A stretch of 64,000 bases of DNA from Pseudomonas sp. RIT623 (GTDB taxonomy: Bacteria > Pseudomonadota > Gammaproteobacteria > Pseudomonadales > Pseudomonadaceae). Where the stretch lies: NCBI RefSeq assembly GCF_004519305.1, contig NZ_SOZA01000006.1, positions 1-64,000 of the forward strand. The letters are read 5' to 3'. Numbering within the stretch: position 1 is the first letter of the stretch; each line of letters starts with the position of its first letter. The translations under genes and the position numbers were made by a program. Below the pieces are notes generated by a model. The model ran no database searches. It saw nothing but the letters and a program-made list of their open reading frames with translations, and was not told where the DNA came from. This document shows positions 9,519 to 17,406 of the stretch, one piece after another.

Positions 9519-10430
9519 GTGAAACTGTCCATCCGCCATATCGAAGTCTTCCGCGCGATCCTGACCGCTGGCAGCGTCACCGGCGCCGCGCGCCTGCTGT
9601 TCACCTCCCAACCCACCGTCAGCCGCGAGCTGGCGCGCATGGAGCAGGTCACCGGGCTGACTCTGTTCGCGCGCGAAGGCGGGCGCCTGGCCCCCACCGC
9701 CCAGGCCTTGCTGCTGATCGAGGAAGTCGAGCGTGCCTTCGTCGGCCTCGAGCGCATCGACCGTTTCGCCCAGGCCATCCGCAACTTCGAGCAGGGCCGG
9801 CTGGCCATCACCTGCCTGCCGCTGTTCTCGCAAACCCTGCTGCCCAAGGCCTGCCAGCGTTTCCACCAGCAGCACCGTGGTGTCAGTGTCAGCATCACCG
9901 CGCAGGAATCGCCGCTGCTGGAGGAATCGCTGGTCGCCCAGCAGCACGACCTGGGCTTGACCGAGGTCGAGCAGGTGCCACGGGGGGCGGTAGGCGAACT
10001 GCTGTTCAGTGCCGACATGGTCTGCGTGCTGCCCCAGGGGCATCCACTGCAAGCCAAGCCGGTACTGGCTCTAGGCGATTTCCACGAGGTCGACTTCATC
10101 AACCTGGCCAGCCTGGACACCTATCGACAACAGCTCGACCAGTACTTTCGCGCGGCCGGGGTGAACCGCCGCACGGTGATCGAGACCACCAGCGCGGCGT
10201 CGGTCTGCGCCATGGTCCGACAGGGCTTGGGGGTGGCGATCATCAACCCATTGAGTGGCCTGGACGCGGCGCACAGCGGGTTGGCGATGCGCCGTCTGGC
10301 ACTGTCGGTACCGTATCGGGTGATGTTGATCCAGCCCGAGCACCGCCCGGCCTCGGTGGTGGTCGAGCCGTTTTGCCAGGCGTTGCGCGAGCAGGCGCGG
10401 GTTATAGCCACGGCGCTGGGCGCCTTGTAG
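9519..10430 (+). CDS. LysR-family transcriptional regulator, probable regulator of the adjacent lysA
   Basis: This 303-residue protein has the LysR winged helix-turn-helix at its N-terminus (HIEVFRAI, GSVTGAARLL, SQPTVSRELARME) and a periplasmic-binding-like effector domain after it. I chose the GTG at 9519 because the conserved N-terminus KLSIRHIEVF begins there and GGAG lies six bases upstream; reading from further upstream would run through the REP element. The divergent position with respect to lysA suggests it controls that gene in response to lysine or diaminopimelate, as E. coli LysR does. That role is inferred from position and family. Confidence 0.9.
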   Translation: MKLSIRHIEVFRAILTAGSVTGAARLLFTSQPTVSRELARMEQVTGLTLFAREGGRLAPTAQALLLIEEVERAFVGLERIDRFAQAIRNFEQGRLAITCLPLFSQTLLPKACQRFHQQHRGVSVSITAQESPLLEESLVAQQHDLGLTEVEQVPRGAVGELLFSADMVCVLPQGHPLQAKPVLALGDFHEVDFINLASLDTYRQQLDQYFRAAGVNRRTVIETTSAASVCAMVRQGLGVAIINPLSGLDAAHSGLAMRRLALSVPYRVMLIQPEHRPASVVVEPFCQALREQARVIATALGAL

Positions 10431-10469
10431 GGATGGCCCGGGGATCATCCGTGGGGGCGGGCAAGCCAC

Positions 10470-10946
10470 TCAGGGGGTGGCGCAGGTGATGACCGCTTCG
10501 CAGGTCACTGGGAAGTTCACCGAGTTGGCAATGAAACATTCATGGTGGGCCTGTTCATGCAGGTGCATGGCCAGGTCGATGTCCGACGCCTGGCTGACCA
10601 CGATCCGGGGGCGTAGCACGACCTGGGTGAAATGGCCTTTGCGCGTGCTGCTACCTTCGACCATCCGCCCGTGCGGCTGGTCGAGGTATTCGAGCACGTT
10701 CACCTGGTTGACCGCACACAGGTGCAGGTACCACAACTTATGACAGGCCGAGAGCGAGGCGAGCAGCATGTCCTCGGGGTTCCAGCGGTGCTGGTCGCCA
10801 CGGAACGCCGGGTCGGCGGAGCCGAGCAATGTGCGCTTGCCCGGCATGTCGACGGTGAAGTCACGTGTGTAGGCATCATAGCTGGCGGTGCCCTTGCCAG
10901 TATTGCCTACCCAGTTCACGGTGACGCTGTACTCATGTTCCTTCAT
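10470..10946 (-). CDS. OsmC/Ohr-family protein, probable thiol peroxidase
   Basis: OsmC-fold proteins reduce organic hydroperoxides with two cysteines. The 158-residue protein shows the fold's hallmarks: an N-terminal strand region, GSADPAFRGD, the NPEDMLLASLSACHKLWYLHL helix with the first cysteine, and VTCEAVITC at the end with further cysteines. It resembles the OsmC-like subgroup more than Ohr. The gene starts inside the end of the upstream ABM-domain gene (14-base overlap), so the two are translationally coupled. The actual substrate is not known. Confidence 0.88.
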   Translation of the reverse strand: MKEHEYSVTVNWVGNTGKGTASYDAYTRDFTVDMPGKRTLLGSADPAFRGDQHRWNPEDMLLASLSACHKLWYLHLCAVNQVNVLEYLDQPHGRMVEGSSTRKGHFTQVVLRPRIVVSQASDIDLAMHLHEQAHHECFIANSVNFPVTCEAVITCATP

Positions 10947-11271
10947 GGTGGATCTCCCAGGCTTGGTAGGGCGAGGCGGGTGCGAGCAGAAATGTACTAC
11001 AGCCGATCCTCGATATCAGCCGCTGGGTCGCCCACTCGAACAGTGCCATCAGGCAGGGCAGTTGAAAATGCGCGGTCATCCGTTCGACCGAGTCCCAATA
11101 GCCGGTGATGATCCAGGGGCCTTTCAAAGCGTCCGTGTAGGCGAGGGTATAGCGCTGGCAGCCCGAGGTGCGATTGAGCGTCTCCAGCAGGGCGCCCAGG
11201 CGTATCCGCAAAGCGGCCGTGGCGCCGGGGGTGGGCACGATTTCCACGGTATTGATTGCAACCAGGCCCAT
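10933..11271 (-). CDS. Antibiotic-biosynthesis-monooxygenase (ABM) domain protein
   Basis: This 112-residue protein has the short alpha+beta ferredoxin-like layout of ABM proteins: an initial strand (VAINTVEIVPTPG), a helix with LRIRLGALLETL, then the strand pair CQRYTLAYTDALKGPWIITGYW and a helix with FQLPCLM. ABM-fold proteins include quinol monooxygenases and heme-degrading enzymes, but many have no known activity. I placed the start at the ATG at 11271, preceded by AAGGGAG, rather than at a longer reading with an arginine-rich unrelated N-terminus. It overlaps the OsmC-like gene downstream. Confidence 0.72.
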   Translation of the reverse strand: MGLVAINTVEIVPTPGATAALRIRLGALLETLNRTSGCQRYTLAYTDALKGPWIITGYWDSVERMTAHFQLPCLMALFEWATQRLISRIGCSTFLLAPASPYQAWEIHHEGT

Positions 11272-11290
11272 GCGCCCATCACTCCCTTGG

Positions 11291-11677
11291 TTACTTGGCC
11301 AATAGCCGGTCTGCCACCTTGAACGCTTCCTCCTGGCTGGCCGCCACGAACAGCGGATACCCCCAGAACGCTTCGAACGTTGGCCTGAAGGCACGCACGC
11401 AGGCCTGCCTGGCGGGATCTGGCTCGACATTGATCTGCCCCCTGACAAACGTACGCAGCGCGGTCTTGTGGCGTTTCATCCACAACGACAGTTGCTTGCG
11501 CTCTTCGTGGGCGTGCTCGCGCTCCTCGCGTTGTGCGCTGTCGGCATCGAGCAACACGAACGGCTCCTCGCGCAGCAGCAGTGCCTCGAAGGTGGCGAAG
11601 CCCTCGTCGGTGGTATCGATGCCGGCATTGCCGAGCTGCATCCAGACCAACGGGAAATAGGTGGTGTTCAACAACAT
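11291..11677 (-). CDS. Uncharacterised protein, first gene of the ABM-OsmC operon
   Basis: I do not recognise the family. The 128-residue protein has no signal peptide or membrane helix. It begins with a hydrophobic segment (LNTTYFPLVWMQLGNAG), has a charged middle rich in Glu and Arg (SAQREEREHAHEERKQL) likely to be helical, and ends with a region containing FEAFWGYPLFVAASQEEAFKVADRLL. AGGAGG lies eight bases before the ATG, the strongest ribosome site of the operon. The ABM-domain gene follows 19 bases later. The order (unknown, ABM, OsmC) opposite an AraC gene suggests an inducible detoxification unit, which is inference. Confidence 0.75.
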   Translation of the reverse strand: MLLNTTYFPLVWMQLGNAGIDTTDEGFATFEALLLREEPFVLLDADSAQREEREHAHEERKQLSLWMKRHKTALRTFVRGQINVEPDPARQACVRAFRPTFEAFWGYPLFVAASQEEAFKVADRLLAK

Positions 11678-11800
11678 GACGAGTCCTCCTGAAAACAAAG
11701 CGTCGACGACGCAGTGCCACGATAGCCAGGCCAGTGATGGACGTCATTGCGCAATTTAGTCATTCTATTTTTCATTCCGGCCATCGTTCAGGACCCCGCC
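11678..11800. promoter_or_regulatory. Divergent promoter region between the ABM/OsmC operon and the AraC gene
   Basis: The gap between the two divergent starts is AT-rich in its right half and holds a perfect ten-base palindrome (ATTGCGCAAT, 11746-11755) and a second dyad, ATGGACGTCAT, just left of it. AraC-family regulators usually bind direct repeats, so these dyads are candidates only. AGGA at 11790 serves the GTG start of the AraC gene. Confidence 0.4.
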
Positions 11801-12637
11801 GTGCAATCCAGCAGCGCCGCAGATCATCCACCTACGTGGGACATCGATGGCATGGCCCGCCAGGTCATCGCCCTCAATGCCTCCTCGGTCGGTAGCGACT
11901 GGGAACATGCGCCGCACCGGCACCGCAAGGCGCAGCTGATCTATTCGGTACGCGGGGTGCTCAACTGCGAAGTGGATGCCGGCGTGTGGATCGTGCCGCC
12001 GCAGTGCGCGCTGTGGATCCCCGGCGACCTGCTGCATGCGGTAAGGGGGTCGGGGCAGACTGAGTGCTATTGCCTGTTCGTCGAGCCGGACACCGTGGTT
12101 GGCCTGCCTGCGGTGTGCTGCACGCTGGCGGTGTCGCCGCTGTTGCGTGAGCTGCTGTTCAAGGCCAGCGGTTTCGAGGCGCTATACGCCGAGCACGGGC
12201 CACAGGCACGCTTGATTGCGACGCTGCTCGACGAGTTGTGCGCGGCTCCGGTCGAAGACCTGCACCTGCCACTGCCCAGCGACCGCCGCTTGCGCCAGTT
12301 GACCCAAGGGCTGTTGGCGCACCCGGCGAGCAAGCTCTCGGGCGCGCAGTGGGCGCGGCGCATCGGCATGAGCGAGCGCAGCATGAGTCGCTTGTTGTTG
12401 CAGGAGGTCGGCATGAGCTTTGGCCGTTGGCGTCGGCAATTGCACGTGATCCTGTCGCTGCAACGCTTGGCCAGGGGCGAAAGCGTGCAGACGGTGGCGT
12501 TGGAGCTGGGCTATGAAAGCGCCAGTGGCTTCGTCACCATGTTCCGCAAGGCCATGGGCAAGCCGCCGGCGCGCTATCTGCTGGAGCGCGGCGGCCCAGG
12601 GGAAGGCGAGACGGGGCGTATCATGCTGGCACCCTGA
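11801..12637 (+). CDS. AraC-family transcriptional regulator with N-terminal cupin
   Basis: The 278-residue protein has an N-terminal cupin-type sensing domain (EHAPHRHRKAQLIYSVRG, then VPPQCALWIPG) and a C-terminal AraC double helix-turn-helix (SGAQWARRIGMSERSMSRL and VQTVALELGYESASGFVTMFRKAMG). The GTG at 11801 with AGGA seven bases upstream is the likely start; a TTG further up would add a stretch translated from the promoter region. Divergent placement suggests it controls the ABM/OsmC operon. This subgroup often responds to small organic molecules, but no ligand can be read from the sequence. Confidence 0.9.
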   Translation: MQSSSAADHPPTWDIDGMARQVIALNASSVGSDWEHAPHRHRKAQLIYSVRGVLNCEVDAGVWIVPPQCALWIPGDLLHAVRGSGQTECYCLFVEPDTVVGLPAVCCTLAVSPLLRELLFKASGFEALYAEHGPQARLIATLLDELCAAPVEDLHLPLPSDRRLRQLTQGLLAHPASKLSGAQWARRIGMSERSMSRLLLQEVGMSFGRWRRQLHVILSLQRLARGESVQTVALELGYESASGFVTMFRKAMGKPPARYLLERGGPGEGETGRIMLAP

Positions 12638-12719
12638 GCGACGCAGACGCCTGCGACACACTTTCCCCCTACCGTTCATCCCTGCAGTGGCACAAGGCCG
12701 CTCTGTTGATTGATGTTAG

Positions 12720-12760
12720 TATTTGAGAAGCATTAACATTAACTCCCTTGTTCTCAAATA
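12720..12760 (+). promoter_or_regulatory. Fur-like site and long inverted repeat upstream of the siderophore receptor gene
   Basis: TGAGAAGCATTAACA (12724-12738) matches the 15-base Fur core TGATAATCATTATCA at 12 positions, compared by eye. It lies inside a perfect ten-base inverted repeat (TATTTGAGAA and TTCTCAAATA, 21 bases apart). Iron control of the downstream TonB-dependent receptor would be expected for its family. A second dyad-binding regulator could also act here. Confidence 0.5.
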
Positions 12761-12783
12761 TAACATCCGTCAGGACTCCCGCC

Positions 12784-14976
12784 ATGCCGTGCCGTTTCCC
12801 TTCTCGCCCAGCCCTGCTGGCGCTTTGCTGTACCGCCACCTTGATGGCGCAGGCTGCTGGGCCCATCCAGCTCGAGGCCACCGACGTCAATGCCGACGCG
12901 ATCAAGCCAGGACCTTCCGCGTTGCCCGAGGCTTTTGCCGGGGGCCAGGTCGCCCGGGGCGGCCAGATGGGCGTGCTGGGCAACCAGGATTACATGGACG
13001 TGCCGTTCACCATGACCAGCTATACCTCCAAACTGATCGAGGACCAGCAGGCCGAGGACATCGGCGATGTGCTGGCCAACGACCCGTCGGTGCGCGAGTC
13101 GTTCGGCTTCGGCAACCAGTCAAAGGTCTTCGTGATCCGTGGCCTGCCGCTCAGTGGCGATGACATTGCCTTCAACGGGCTGTACGGCATCCTGCCGCGG
13201 CAGATCATGTCCACCGACGGGGTGGAGCGGGTCGAGGTGTTCAAGGGGCCCAATGCCTTCCTTAACGGCGTGAGCCCCACCGGCAGCGGCCTGGGCGGCA
13301 ACGTCAACCTGCAATCCAAGCGCGCCGGCGATACCCCGACCCGTCGCTACACCCAGGACATCAGCAGCGATGGGCGCATCGGCGAGCACCTGGACATTGG
13401 CCAGCGCTTCGGCGAGGACAACCGCTTCGGCGCGCGGCTGAACCTCAGCCAACGCGAAGGCGAAACCGCTGTCGATGATCAGGACCAACGCACCAAGCTG
13501 TTTATTGCCGGGCTGGATTACCAGGGCGATGGCTTTCGTGTGTCCTCCGACTTCGGCTACCAGAAACAGCGCATCAATCACTTGCGCAATTCCGTGCGCC
13601 CAGGCAGCGCCACCCGGGTGCCCACCGCCCCGGACGCCAGCCACAACTATGGCCAGGCCTGGACCTACAGCGAATCGGAAGACACTTTCGGCATGATCCG
13701 TGGCGAATGGGACCTGAGCGATAGCTGGACCGCCTACCTGGCTGGCGGCGCGCGCCACACCCGCGAGCACGGCACCTACGGCACGCCGGTGCTGGTGGGC
13801 AACAGTGGCCAGGCCACCCTCGGCGGCTCGGATATCGTCCACGGCGAGGACAACAGCAGCTTCAGCGCCGGGCTCAATGGCCGCCTGCAGACCGGCCCGG
13901 TCAGCCACCAGATCGCGCTGGGCGCCAACACCCTGTGGACCCAGGCGGAAAACGCCTACACCTTCTATCGCTCGACGCCTGGCAACAGCAATATCTACAA
14001 CACCGGCAAGCTACCCCGGCCCAGCGACGTCAGCATGACCGGTGGCGACATGGGTGATCCCGGCGTGACCGGCAAGACCCGCAACCGCAGCATCGCGATT
14101 TCCGACACGCTGGGCCTGTTCGACGACCGACTGCTGCTGACCTATGGTGTGCGCCGTCAGCAGTTGCGTGTGGAGAACTATTTCTACGACGGCACCACGC
14201 CAAACAGTGTTACCAACCCCTCGAAGGATGGCAGCCGCAATGGTCCTGCCTACGACAAGGGCGTGACCACGCCGGTCTACGGCATCGTGTTCAAGGCCAG
14301 CGACAGCGTTTCGCTGTACGCCAACCGCATCGAAGGCCTGGCCCAGGGGCCGAGCGCCCCGGCCAATACCCTGAACGCCGGCACCCTGTTCCCGCCAGGG
14401 CGCACCAAGCAGCTCGAGGCTGGCATCAAGTTCGACAAGCAGAGCTACGGCGCCAACCTGGCCGTGTTCCGCATCGAGAAACCGTCCGATGGCTACACCT
14501 TGGGCAACCTGTTCGTCCGCGATGGCGAGCAGGTCAACAAGGGCATTGAGCTGAGCGTGTTCGGCGAGCCCATCGACGGCCTGCGCCTGATGGCCGGTGG
14601 CACCCGCATGAGCTCGGAGCAGAAGAAAACCTTGAATGGCACCAACGACGGCAACCACGCCATCGGCGTGCCGACCTTCCTGCTCAACGCCAGCGTGGAC
14701 TGGGATGTCCCCGGCGTGCCGGGCCTGGCGCTCAATGCGCGCATGCTGCGCACCGGTGGACAGTTCGTCGACGCCGCCAACAACCTTAGCCTGCCGACCT
14801 GGAACCGCTTCGATGCCGGGGCGCGCTACAAACTGAAGGTGGCCGAGAAGGACCTGACCTTGCGGGTGAACGTTGAGAACCTCACCGACAAGAACTACTG
14901 GGCCTCGGCCAATGGCGGCTACATGACCCAAGGTGATCCACGGCTGGTGAAGTTCTCGGGCACTATCGATTTCTGA
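12784..14976 (+). CDS. TonB-dependent siderophore receptor
   Basis: This outer-membrane beta-barrel would import a ferric siderophore using TonB energy. The 730-residue protein has a signal peptide (ALLALCCTATLMAQAAG), a plug domain (VPFTMTSYTSKLIEDQ, DVLANDPSVRE, FVIRGLPLSGDDIAFNG, VERVEVFKGPNAFLNG, GSGLGGNVNLQSKR) and a long barrel ending in FSGTIDF with a terminal Phe. It resembles the TonB-siderophore receptor family that includes hydroxamate receptors. The ATG at 12784 follows AGGA by eight bases. No N-terminal signalling (FecA-type) domain is visible, so sigma/anti-sigma control is unlikely. The siderophore is not identifiable by eye. Confidence 0.9.
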   Translation: MPCRFPSRPALLALCCTATLMAQAAGPIQLEATDVNADAIKPGPSALPEAFAGGQVARGGQMGVLGNQDYMDVPFTMTSYTSKLIEDQQAEDIGDVLANDPSVRESFGFGNQSKVFVIRGLPLSGDDIAFNGLYGILPRQIMSTDGVERVEVFKGPNAFLNGVSPTGSGLGGNVNLQSKRAGDTPTRRYTQDISSDGRIGEHLDIGQRFGEDNRFGARLNLSQREGETAVDDQDQRTKLFIAGLDYQGDGFRVSSDFGYQKQRINHLRNSVRPGSATRVPTAPDASHNYGQAWTYSESEDTFGMIRGEWDLSDSWTAYLAGGARHTREHGTYGTPVLVGNSGQATLGGSDIVHGEDNSSFSAGLNGRLQTGPVSHQIALGANTLWTQAENAYTFYRSTPGNSNIYNTGKLPRPSDVSMTGGDMGDPGVTGKTRNRSIAISDTLGLFDDRLLLTYGVRRQQLRVENYFYDGTTPNSVTNPSKDGSRNGPAYDKGVTTPVYGIVFKASDSVSLYANRIEGLAQGPSAPANTLNAGTLFPPGRTKQLEAGIKFDKQSYGANLAVFRIEKPSDGYTLGNLFVRDGEQVNKGIELSVFGEPIDGLRLMAGGTRMSSEQKKTLNGTNDGNHAIGVPTFLLNASVDWDVPGVPGLALNARMLRTGGQFVDAANNLSLPTWNRFDAGARYKLKVAEKDLTLRVNVENLTDKNYWASANGGYMTQGDPRLVKFSGTIDF

Positions 14977-15089
14977 GGTCCTGCCGACGCGTACCGGTGT
15001 GGCCGGTGCCTTGCGCTGCGTTGTCTGCCTCGCTTGCAAGCTGCCCCCTTCGGGCATTGCACGGCGCAGCGAAAGAGTTCTGATCCATG

Positions 15090-15146
15090 CTCACATGTGA
15101 GACTTGCGCAGGTCACAAACCAGGCGTAACGTGCCTCACATGTGAG
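15090..15146. promoter_or_regulatory. Two identical perfect palindromes, operator pair of the PspA operon
   Basis: CTCACATGTGAGAC occurs twice (palindromic core CTCACATGTGAG at 15090-15101 and 15135-15146), 45 bases apart from start to start, just before the first gene of the yjf-type operon. Both copies are perfect 12-base palindromes and sit on nearly the same helix face four turns apart. The last copy ends three bases before the ribosome site, so a bound protein would block transcription or initiation. The first gene's DNA-binding-like N-terminus is a possible partner. Confidence 0.75.
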
Positions 15147-15163
15147 ACAAGGACTCTTCCTCG

Positions 15164-15778
15164 ATGGCCGGCAAGAAAAGCTCCACCGACTACATGCGCG
15201 ACATGCGCGCCCGGCTCAAGGCCGCGGGCCTGGTCAAGCGCGAGCTGTGGATCCTGCCGGAGCACGCGGCCGCCCTGCGCGGTATCGAGAAAGCATTACG
15301 CCAGCCCCACGCGGGCAACCAGGTCAGAACGGAGGATTTCATGACCGAGCACAACCACTGGACGATCGAATCGCTGCACGGCGCCCTGCAGGGTCTGGAC
15401 GAGGTGCGTGACGGGTCGATCGGCCTGTCCCTGCAACAGGGCGCCGAGCCCAGCCTCAAGCTGGTGATGAACGAACTGGACGGCCTGCCGCTGTACATCG
15501 CCGTGGCTGGTGAGCAGATCTTGGTCGACACGCTGCTGGTGGAAGCCAGCCAGGTAAAAGACCGTGCTGCATTCAACGATGCGGTGCTGCGCACCCGCGA
15601 CGTGTTCCCGCTGTCGTCCATCGGCCTGCACACACTGCCGTCGGGCGAGTCGGTGTACACCATGTTCGGCGCCCTGAGCGCGGCTTCGTCGCTGGACAAC
15701 ATCGCCCAGGAGATCCACACCCTGGCCGACAACGTCATCACCGCCGCCGAAGACTTCGAAGACTACTTCACCCGCTGA
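15164..15778 (+). CDS. yjfI: YjfI-like DUF2170 protein with an N-terminal ribbon-helix-helix-like extension
   Basis: The C-terminal part (residues about 60-204) is a DUF2170 domain, the YjfI family found beside PspA-like YjfJ in enterobacteria. The first 45 residues are an extra basic segment (TDYMRDMRARLKAAGLVKRE, then LWILPEHAAALRGIEKALR) that resembles the short DNA-binding module of ribbon-helix-helix/MazE-like antitoxins. E. coli YjfI is about 133 residues, so this is a fusion. An internal ATG at 15341 has GGAGG five bases upstream and would give the DUF2170 domain alone (145 residues), so two products are possible. The full-length form is a candidate autoregulator of the palindromes in front of it. 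Confidence 0.82.
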   Translation: MAGKKSSTDYMRDMRARLKAAGLVKRELWILPEHAAALRGIEKALRQPHAGNQVRTEDFMTEHNHWTIESLHGALQGLDEVRDGSIGLSLQQGAEPSLKLVMNELDGLPLYIAVAGEQILVDTLLVEASQVKDRAAFNDAVLRTRDVFPLSSIGLHTLPSGESVYTMFGALSAASSLDNIAQEIHTLADNVITAAEDFEDYFTR

Positions 15779-15795
15779 TTGCCCGGAGATTCACC

Positions 15796-16497
15796 ATGAG
15801 CCTGTTGAAAAAGATCGTTACCGCCCTGCGTGGTGGTGCTTCGGAAGTCGGTGAGGCCATCGTCGATTCCCAAGCCCTGCGCATCCTCGACCAGGAGATC
15901 CGCGACGCCGACAACAACCTGATCGACGCGCGCAACCAACTGGTCAAGATCATGGCCAAGCAAAAGACCGCGCAGCAGCGCATCGGCGAGTTCGACAAGA
16001 CCATCGGCGATTGGGAACAGAAAGCCATTGCCGCCCTGGACAAGGGTGAAGACGGCCTGGCCCATGAGTGTGCGGCACGTATCGCCGAGCTGACCAACCA
16101 GCGTGACAGCGAGCAGGCGCTGGCCGACCAGTTCGGCGCGTCGGTCGCCACGCTGACCGCCACCGTGAGCAAGACCGAAGCGCAGATCAAGAGCCTCAAG
16201 CAGCAGGTCGACCTGGTCAAGGCCCGCGAGAGCGTGCAACGCGCCCAGGTGAGCGCGGCGTCGGCCACCGGCGGCGCCAATGGCAGCCTGGAGACCGCGG
16301 TCGGTTCGCTGGACCGTATCAAGAAGCGCCAGAGCGAGCGCGCGGCTGAGCTGGAAGCGGCGGCGGAACTGGCCAGCAAGGCCGATGGCAGCGACCTCGA
16401 GGCGCGCTTGAAGGCGGCCGGTATCGGTGCCAGCAACAGCGGCGCCGACGATGTGCTGGCGCGCTTGAAGGCCAAGGCGGCCAAGCCGGCGCAGTGA
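15796..16497 (+). CDS. yjfJ: PspA/IM30-family protein (YjfJ-like)
   Basis: The 233-residue protein is a PspA-fold peripheral membrane protein made almost entirely of long amphipathic coiled-coil helices (residues about 25-150), after an amphipathic N-terminal helix (LLKKIVTALRGGASEVGEA) that would bind the inner membrane. The C-terminus is rich in Ala/Gly with a final short helix (DDVLARLKAKAA). PspA proteins form ESCRT-III-like rods that protect a damaged membrane. The ribosome site GGAGATTCACC is clear and the gene begins 17 bases after yjfI. Confidence 0.93.
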   Translation: MSLLKKIVTALRGGASEVGEAIVDSQALRILDQEIRDADNNLIDARNQLVKIMAKQKTAQQRIGEFDKTIGDWEQKAIAALDKGEDGLAHECAARIAELTNQRDSEQALADQFGASVATLTATVSKTEAQIKSLKQQVDLVKARESVQRAQVSAASATGGANGSLETAVGSLDRIKKRQSERAAELEAAAELASKADGSDLEARLKAAGIGASNSGADDVLARLKAKAAKPAQ

Positions 16498-16734
16498 TCC
16501 GTTGATCGGACCGGCCTATCGTGGGCCCCGCGATGGAGCCGGCCCGGCTGGCGCAAAACCCTGCTGCAGGCCCGTTGGCGGGGCACACGAAAAGCAGTAT
16601 CGTGTCGCCCCCGCCAAAGGACTGCCGCGACCCAAGGGACTTTCAATGTCGCTTTCCCCCCACAGGCCCTGCCTGTTTGCTAGCGGCCAAACCTTGGCAG
16701 CTGTCCCGTCATCCCCTCAGCCAGGAGATACCCC

Positions 16735-17394
16735 GTGGGTTGGTTGAAACGCTTCATGGGCTTCGAAGCCCCCAAGCCGGCCGCCAGCGGCCAGCGAGCC
16801 GCCGGCAACCTGCCGTTCGGCCTGGGCAGCGGGCGCATGCTCAAGCTCGACCCTTCGCTCAAGTTGCTGCTCGATGGCCATAGCGAACTGGAAGTACCCG
16901 AACAGGAAGTGGTCTGGGCCGTCGGTGAAGTCGACCTCGGCCAGTCGGTGCGCCTGGCGCGCTTCTACATGGAAGACGAGGACTACTGGCTGCAGGTGGT
17001 GATGAACGGCGCGAGCGCCGACGATGTACGCGATATCATCCTGTTCGGCTACTACAGCGTGGTGCCGGTCACCAGCGACGCCGAGCTCAAACGCCTGGTC
17101 GGCCCCGAGTCGAACATTGGCCTGCCGTACTACGAGCACGAAGGCTACGAGTTCGTCCGCCAATGGGGCAGCGAAGAAGGCCAGACCGAGCTGACCCCGA
17201 TCAGCGAATGGGTCAGCAGCCCGGAAACCAGCTACCGCATCCAGCACCTGTCGATGCTGTATGCCCGCGAGACCGGCTTGACCGAGCGCCGCGAATTCCT
17301 CCTGTTGTCGGTGGAGGAAGACGAGGAGGGCAATGTCAGCCTGACCACTTCGGTGGGTGTCACCCTGCAATCAACGGACTTCAACGTCATCTGA
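16735..17394 (+). CDS. yjfK: DUF2491 family protein (YjfK-like)
   Basis: The 219-residue protein matches the YjfK family by position and by its features: an N-terminal basic amphipathic segment (GWLKRFMGFEAPKP), GLGSGRMLKLDPSLKLLL, and a beta-rich body with many acidic residues (YMEDEDYWLQVV). It has no signal peptide or membrane helix and is probably cytoplasmic, acting with the PspA protein. The start is GTG, chosen because AGGAG lies seven bases upstream. A gap of 237 bases precedes it and shows no second promoter that I can recognise. Confidence 0.85.
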   Translation: MGWLKRFMGFEAPKPAASGQRAAGNLPFGLGSGRMLKLDPSLKLLLDGHSELEVPEQEVVWAVGEVDLGQSVRLARFYMEDEDYWLQVVMNGASADDVRDIILFGYYSVVPVTSDAELKRLVGPESNIGLPYYEHEGYEFVRQWGSEEGQTELTPISEWVSSPETSYRIQHLSMLYARETGLTERREFLLLSVEEDEEGNVSLTTSVGVTLQSTDFNVI

Positions 17395-17406
17395 CAAGGA
17401 TTCACC

